From Oscillospiraceae bacterium (GTDB lineage Bacteria; Bacillota; Clostridia; Oscillospirales; Oscillospiraceae), in contig JAFYHU010000059.1 in NCBI GenBank assembly GCA_017538965.1, forward strand, positions 1 through 64,000: a stretch of DNA of 64,000 bases, in the 5' to 3' direction. Below, in pieces: positions 60,158-64,000 of the stretch. A model generated the notes under the pieces. That model had not been told where the DNA came from and made no database searches. It worked only from the letters and a program-made list of their open reading frames with translations. Within the stretch, counting starts at the first letter, position 1, and each line of letters begins with the position of its first letter. The position numbers and the translations under genes were made by a program.

Positions 60158-61458
60158 CAGGAAACCGAGAAAAAGCTCGTTCTCGCGTCCTCTTCCCTGT
60201 CACAGCAGACCTCAATGTCCGCTCCGAGCGCATTCAGTTTTTCAACGAAGCGTTCATAACCGCGTTCGATATAGTGAATATCGTCAATCTCTGTCACGCC
60301 GCTGGCCGCCATGCCGGCAATAACCATTGCCGCACCGGCCCGCAGATCGCAGGCATGGACCATCGCACCGCTCAGTCTCCGTCCGCCCTCGATCACGGCA
60401 ACCCGTCCGTCAACCTGGATTTCGGCACCCATCTTACGCAGTTCGTTGACGTATTTAAAGCGATTGTCATAGATGCCTTCTGTGATGACGGAAGTCCCGT
60501 TTGCCAGACACATCAGCACGCCGAACTGCGGCTGCATGTCCGTCGGAAATCCGGGATAGGGCATGGTCTTCAGATTGATGCGCTTGAGTTCTGCGGGCCC
60601 CTTGACCAGCAGGGCTTCCTCATATTCCTCGATGAAAGCTCCCGTTTCCCGCAGTTTGGCGCTGATGCCTTCCATATGCTTCGGGATGATATTGGTGATC
60701 AGCACTTCTCCGCCGGTCGCCGCTGCCGCGACCATGTAGGTCCCGGCTTCGATCTGGTCGGGAATGATGGTATAGGTTCCGCCGTGCAGGGCTTCCACCC
60801 CGTTGATCTTGATGGTATCGGTGCCCGCACCGCGGACATCCGCTCCCATTGAGTTCAGAAAGTTGGCCAGATCAACAATGTGCGGTTCGCGCGCTGCATT
60901 CTCGATAATGGTTCTTCCCTCGGCCAGGACGCCCGCAATCATCGTGTTCATCGTAGCGCCCACCGACACCTTGTCCAGATAGACTCTGGCACCGTGCAGT
61001 TTCCCGTCCAGCGCATCGGCATAGACATAGCCGCCTCGGATGTTGATCTCCGCTCCCAGCGCGCGCATGCCCTTGATGTGCTGGTCGATCGGCCGTACAC
61101 CGAAATTGCAGCCGCCGGGCATGGTCGTCTTGGCACTGCCGAAGCGGCCGAGCATCGAACCGATCAGATAATAGGATGCGCGGATTTTCCGCATCAGGTC
61201 GTAGGGAGCATCCTGATACCGCGCATTCGTGCAGTCGATTTCAATCGTGCTCTTGTTCAGATAACTGACGCGTGCACCCAGCTCGGCCAGAATGGTCAGC
61301 AGCGTGTCCGTGTCGCTGATCTGAGGAATATTTTCAATCCGGCAGACGCCCTGCACAAGCAGCGCCGCGGGGATAATGGCAACCGCCGCGTTTTTTGCGC
61401 CGCTGATCTCCACTGTGCCGTTGAGCGTCGTTCCGCCGTGAATAAGATATCGATCCAT
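60157..61458 (-). CDS. murA: UDP-GlcNAc 1-carboxyvinyltransferase (MurA)
   Basis: A 433-residue EPSP-synthase-fold enzyme, first committed step of peptidoglycan synthesis. GTTLNGTVEISGAKNAAVAI at the N-terminus and TTMPGGCNFGVRPIDQHIKG with the PEP-binding cysteine (the fosfomycin target) are present. Firmicutes often have two MurA copies; only one is in this window. Promoter at 61507-61535. Confidence 0.96.
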   Translation of the reverse strand: MDRYLIHGGTTLNGTVEISGAKNAAVAIIPAALLVQGVCRIENIPQISDTDTLLTILAELGARVSYLNKSTIEIDCTNARYQDAPYDLMRKIRASYYLIGSMLGRFGSAKTTMPGGCNFGVRPIDQHIKGMRALGAEINIRGGYVYADALDGKLHGARVYLDKVSVGATMNTMIAGVLAEGRTIIENAAREPHIVDLANFLNSMGADVRGAGTDTIKINGVEALHGGTYTIIPDQIEAGTYMVAAAATGGEVLITNIIPKHMEGISAKLRETGAFIEEYEEALLVKGPAELKRINLKTMPYPGFPTDMQPQFGVLMCLANGTSVITEGIYDNRFKYVNELRKMGAEIQVDGRVAVIEGGRRLSGAMVHACDLRAGAAMVIAGMAASGVTEIDDIHYIERGYERFVEKLNALGADIEVCCDREEDARTSFFSVS

Positions 61459-61506
61459 GAAGCACCTTCCTGTTTCCTGTCATGCGGAAACCCGCACTGA
61501 CGTAAC

Positions 61507-61535
61507 ATTTTACCACAGAAATGCCGCATTGGCAA
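61507..61535 (-). promoter_or_regulatory. Promoter of murA-rlmH
   Basis: Minus strand TTGCCA (61530-61535), 17-nt spacer, TAAAAT (61507-61512), about 50 nt before the murA ATG. Confidence 0.6.
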
Positions 61536-61827
61536 GAAAATTCCAAAAACCGGCGACAGGTATACGAATACAGTATAGCACAAGCATTTGCCTTTTTCCA
61601 TAAGAATTTGCCGGAATAATCATATATTTCGGGAAAAATGCCGTAAAATCTCGCAATTTTACGGCAAAATCGTTTATATCAATTTTCATTTGCTGACATT
61701 TCGGTTTCACACTCTCCGGGGAGCAGTCTCTTTGCCGTCGGCAAAGAGCAGCGGAAGGCTGTTTCCCCGATCCGGAAAATGGCCGGTGCTCACCGGCGTG
61801 ATCGGCAAAAAACTCGGCAGCTTTGCG
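61536..61827. other. Intergenic region with three hairpins
   Basis: No gene. Hairpins: TGCCGTAAAAT/ATTTTACGGCA (61639-61666, 11-bp perfect stem), CTCTTTGCC/GGCAAAGAG (about 61729-61749) and GCCGGTG/CACCGGC (about 61782-61797). None has a clear T-run. They lie upstream of the ABC promoter; a regulatory RNA or protein-binding site is possible. Confidence 0.45.
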
Positions 61828-61856
61828 TTGACATTTTCCCGGAAAAAGAGTATATT
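61828..61856 (+). promoter_or_regulatory. Consensus promoter of the ABC importer operon
   Basis: TTGACA (61828-61833), 17-nt spacer, TATATT (61851-61856). The spacer contains the near-palindrome TTTTCCCGGAAAA (61834-61846), a possible operator. GGAGG precedes the ATG at 61930. Confidence 0.75.
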
Positions 61857-61929
61857 TTGTATTTGTGAACAGAGTGTAACACTGTATCGTGTTGCACCAT
61901 CAAAAATAAACTCTATGGAGGAAACAAAC

Positions 61930-63159
61930 ATGAAGAAGCTCCTGTCCCTGCTGCTGGTTCTCTGCCTGGTCTTCTCTCTGGCAGCAACCTGCCCCGCCTT
62001 CGCCGCGGACGACGATGCGGACTATTCCGGCTATACCATCCGGATTTACTCCAACTCCAACTCCACCGAACGTACCACCTGGCTCATTCAGGAAGCCAAG
62101 GAAGCCGGCTTCACCATCAGCATTGACGACAACAGCGTCATCTCCGGTGACACCGCAGCCGTCCAGGCCGCCAACGAGAACAAGGACGGCGACCTGATCT
62201 TCGGTCTGAATGAGACCCGCTGGGGCCAGCTCATCAACGGCCAGTACGAAAACCTCAAGATCATCGACTGGACTCCGTCCTGGGCCGATGAGGTCGGCGA
62301 GTTCAAGTATGACGGCAAGGCCTACGGCATTGTCATCCAGAACGTCCTGATGCTCTACCGCAACGACGAGTTCGGCACGAACGGCAAGGAACTCCACTTT
62401 GACCACTGGGCCGATGTCATCGACAGCGGCTACACCTGGTATCGCCAGAATAAAATCGGCGGCACCACCAACGCCAACATCAACTCCGCCATGCTCTATC
62501 CCTTCACCGATCCCGCTTCCCCGGCCGGCGGCATTTCGATTGACGGCTGGAAGGCTCTGTGGAAGTTCTGCGCAGACGGCAAATCCGGCGGCGATGACTA
62601 TAAGTACGGCTTCGATCCTCTGAACAAGGGCGATGTCGCCATCTCCGAGTTCTACTCCTCCGCCCTCTACGGCAAGATTGATGCCGCAGCCGACGGCTCC
62701 GAGCATCCTCTGGTCGGTGCCCCCACCCCTGAAAACTGGGATCTTGTTGACATCAAGGACGGCACCTACTACATCGCCGAGTATATCGGCATTCTCGACA
62801 AGGCCGGCCGTACCGACGAGCAGACCGAGGCCGTAAAAGCCTTCTGCGACTGGTTCGGTTCCGCCGAAGTCCAGGCCGACTGGGCCGACGAGTTTGACAG
62901 CTTCCCCTGCAACACGGAAGCCGCCGATATGGTTTATGAAGGGGAGATCCCCCCGATCTATCTGATCCCGAACTTCGCGCTGAATGAAGTTCCCGGTGCC
63001 GGCATGAACTATGCCGAGTATGTCGCCGCTCACAGCGCCGAGTGGACCAACATCATGACGAACCTCGGTTTCTACTGGGCCGATTCTTCGGATGCCAAGC
63101 CCGAGCCCGACTGGGACAGCCTCGACTGGGCGACCCTGACCCAGGCTGCCGCATCGTAA
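61930..63159 (+). CDS. ABC transporter extracellular solute-binding protein
   Basis: A 409-residue family 1-type periplasmic-binding-fold protein with a Sec signal (MKKLLSLLLVLCLVFSLAAT, likely cleaved after PAFA). No proper lipobox is seen, which is unusual for a Gram-positive binding protein. The mature part (GYTIRIYSNSNSTERTTWLI) resembles the iron/thiamine/polyamine-binding group, but the ligand cannot be named. Codons are strongly biased to C-ending forms, indicating high expression. Followed by an ABC ATPase gene. Confidence 0.8.
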   Translation: MKKLLSLLLVLCLVFSLAATCPAFAADDDADYSGYTIRIYSNSNSTERTTWLIQEAKEAGFTISIDDNSVISGDTAAVQAANENKDGDLIFGLNETRWGQLINGQYENLKIIDWTPSWADEVGEFKYDGKAYGIVIQNVLMLYRNDEFGTNGKELHFDHWADVIDSGYTWYRQNKIGGTTNANINSAMLYPFTDPASPAGGISIDGWKALWKFCADGKSGGDDYKYGFDPLNKGDVAISEFYSSALYGKIDAAADGSEHPLVGAPTPENWDLVDIKDGTYYIAEYIGILDKAGRTDEQTEAVKAFCDWFGSAEVQADWADEFDSFPCNTEAADMVYEGEIPPIYLIPNFALNEVPGAGMNYAEYVAAHSAEWTNIMTNLGFYWADSSDAKPEPDWDSLDWATLTQAAAS

Positions 63160-63179
63160 TCGATATAACCCTTGCTTTC

Positions 63180-63210
63180 AATGGCGAGTTGGACTCTCCA
63201 ACTCGCCATT
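63180..63210 (+). terminator. Intercistronic hairpin between binding-protein and ATPase genes
   Basis: Perfect 14-bp stem (63180-63193 with 63197-63210) with loop CTC, followed by only TT. It likely limits read-through or protects the upstream mRNA, so that binding protein is made in excess over the ATPase. Confidence 0.7.
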
Positions 63211-63237
63211 TTGAGATTGACCGGGAGGAATTGTCTC

Positions 63238-64000
63238 ATGATCAAGCTGAATGACATCGTCGTCAAGTTCGGCGATTTTACCGCGCTTCACAACATCAAC
63301 GTCCATGTTAAGGAAGGCGAGTTTTTCACCTTCCTCGGCCCCTCCGGCTGCGGCAAAACCACCACGCTGCGCACCATCACCGGCTTTATCGAGCCGGTTT
63401 CCGGCACTGTCGTTGTCAAGGATCGGGATATCACCCATGTTCCCATCGAGGACCGCAACATCGGCATCGTCTTTCAGAGCTATGCTCTGTTCCCGACGAT
63501 GACGGTCTATGACAACATCGCCTTCGGCCTGAAAATCAAAAAAATGAAAAAGCCCGAGATCGACCAGAAGGTCCGTGAAATTGCCCGCAAGGTCGACCTC
63601 TCGGACGAGCAGCTCATGAAGGCCGTCTCGCAGCTCTCCGGCGGCCAGCAGCAGCGTGTCGCCATAGCCCGTGCCCTGGTGACAGGCCCCGCCATTATCT
63701 GTATGGACGAGCCTCTCTCGAACCTCGATGCCAAGCTGCGCGTCCAGCTCCGCAACGAGCTCAAGCAAATGCAGAAGGAATTCGGCATCACTACCATCTA
63801 TGTCACCCACGACCAGGAAGAGGCGCTGACCCTTTCCGACCGCATTGCCGTCTTCAACAAGGGCTATATTGAGCAGATCGGCACGCCGAACGAGGTCTAC
63901 AACTTCTCAAAGACGGAGTTTGTCTGCAACTTCATCGGCGACATCAACCGCCTTTCCACCCCCGTCGTGCAGCAGATGATCGATGCGGGCGCTGCGCTGA
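63238..64000 (+). CDS. ABC transporter ATP-binding protein (PotA/FbpC-like), partial
   Basis: The first 254 residues are present; the gene runs past the window end. Walker [19 protein letters not shown]-loop [20 protein letters not shown], signature [18 protein letters not shown], Walker [17 protein letters not shown] and switch [10 protein letters not shown]. Relatives import iron, polyamines or similar solutes and have a C-terminal regulatory domain, expected beyond the window. GGGAGG lies before ATG 63238. Permease genes should follow. Confidence 0.92.
   Translation, partial: MIKLNDIVVKFGDFTALHNINVHVKEGEFFTFLGPSGCGKTTTLRTITGFIEPVSGTVVVKDRDITHVPIEDRNIGIVFQSYALFPTMTVYDNIAFGLKIKKMKKPEIDQKVREIARKVDLSDEQLMKAVSQLSGGQQQRVAIARALVTGPAIICMDEPLSNLDAKLRVQLRNELKQMQKEFGITTIYVTHDQEEALTLSDRIAVFNKGYIEQIGTPNEVYNFSKTEFVCNFIGDINRLSTPVVQQMIDAGAAL

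Noticed and set aside
61900-63033. A 377-codon minus-strand Gly/Val-rich frame over the binding-protein gene
   Set aside because: Antisense shadow of a gene with strong C-ending codon bias.

Overview
The window looks like chromosomal DNA of a Gram-positive (monoderm) Clostridia-type bacterium, probably a gut Oscillospiraceae/Eubacteriales relative. Reasons: a MurE with the DNPR motif of meso-diaminopimelate peptidoglycan, MraZ/RsmH/DivIB-type division genes, HPr with both His15- and Ser46-type sites, sortase, LCP and lipoprotein genes, a CpsB/C/D-type capsule kinase system, good Shine-Dalgarno sites and many short palindromic intergenic repeats. No rRNA, tRNA or CRISPR array was seen. The species cannot be named from the sequence alone.

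Layout. 1-6.3 kb is accessory DNA: an Rpn-type nuclease, a BrnTA toxin-antitoxin (TA) pair beside a relic of an aminotransferase gene, an intact DegT aminotransferase, an Abi_2 gene with a structured leader RNA, and a DUF3791/DUF3990 operon. 6.4-14.9 kb is a surface-polysaccharide locus on the minus strand: anchored exported protein, CpsC, CpsD, CpsB, a dead sortase-like lipoprotein, a secreted protein, an LCP ligase and a PglF/CapD dehydratase. 15-18.3 kb holds two more TA-like operons (HTH-DUF3990 with partner, and AbiEi/AbiEii). 18.3-21.8 kb is an amino-acid ABC operon ending in a DapF-fold racemase. 21.9-27.2 kb carries an alpha-galactosidase, RdgB, a flavodiiron protein and malic enzyme. 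27.2-32.3 kb is a block bounded by 330-bp direct repeats, containing an AlgX/AlgI-like O-acylation pair and two tandem hypB genes. 32.3-38.6 kb has a phosphodiester glycosidase, a HipBA-like pair, YerC, two methyltransferases, and a class B sortase with a SipA-like inactive signal peptidase.

38.7-46.4 kb is a slimmed division/cell-wall cluster (mraZ-rsmH-murE-mraY-murG-ftsQ-ftsZ, read on the minus strand). 46.5-56.6 kb is housekeeping: coiled-coil protein, coaD, rsmD, uvrC, ptsH, mutS2, recO, era, a nuclease lipoprotein, ybeY and phoH. 56.8-61.5 kb has a split chromate transporter, phosphoglucomutase, rlmH and murA. The right end starts a highly codon-biased ABC importer operon that runs off the window.

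The most distinctive features are the repeats. One family (R1, ten copies) forms a long hairpin with a conserved GTGCGAG loop, and its closing base pair changes in step on both arms. Heptanucleotide arrays (GAGAGNN)n include one of 23 units inside a lipoprotein signal region. Several catalytically dead surface enzymes (sortase-like, signal-peptidase-like, deacetylase-like) also stand out, as does the density of TA/abortive-infection modules around the polysaccharide locus.
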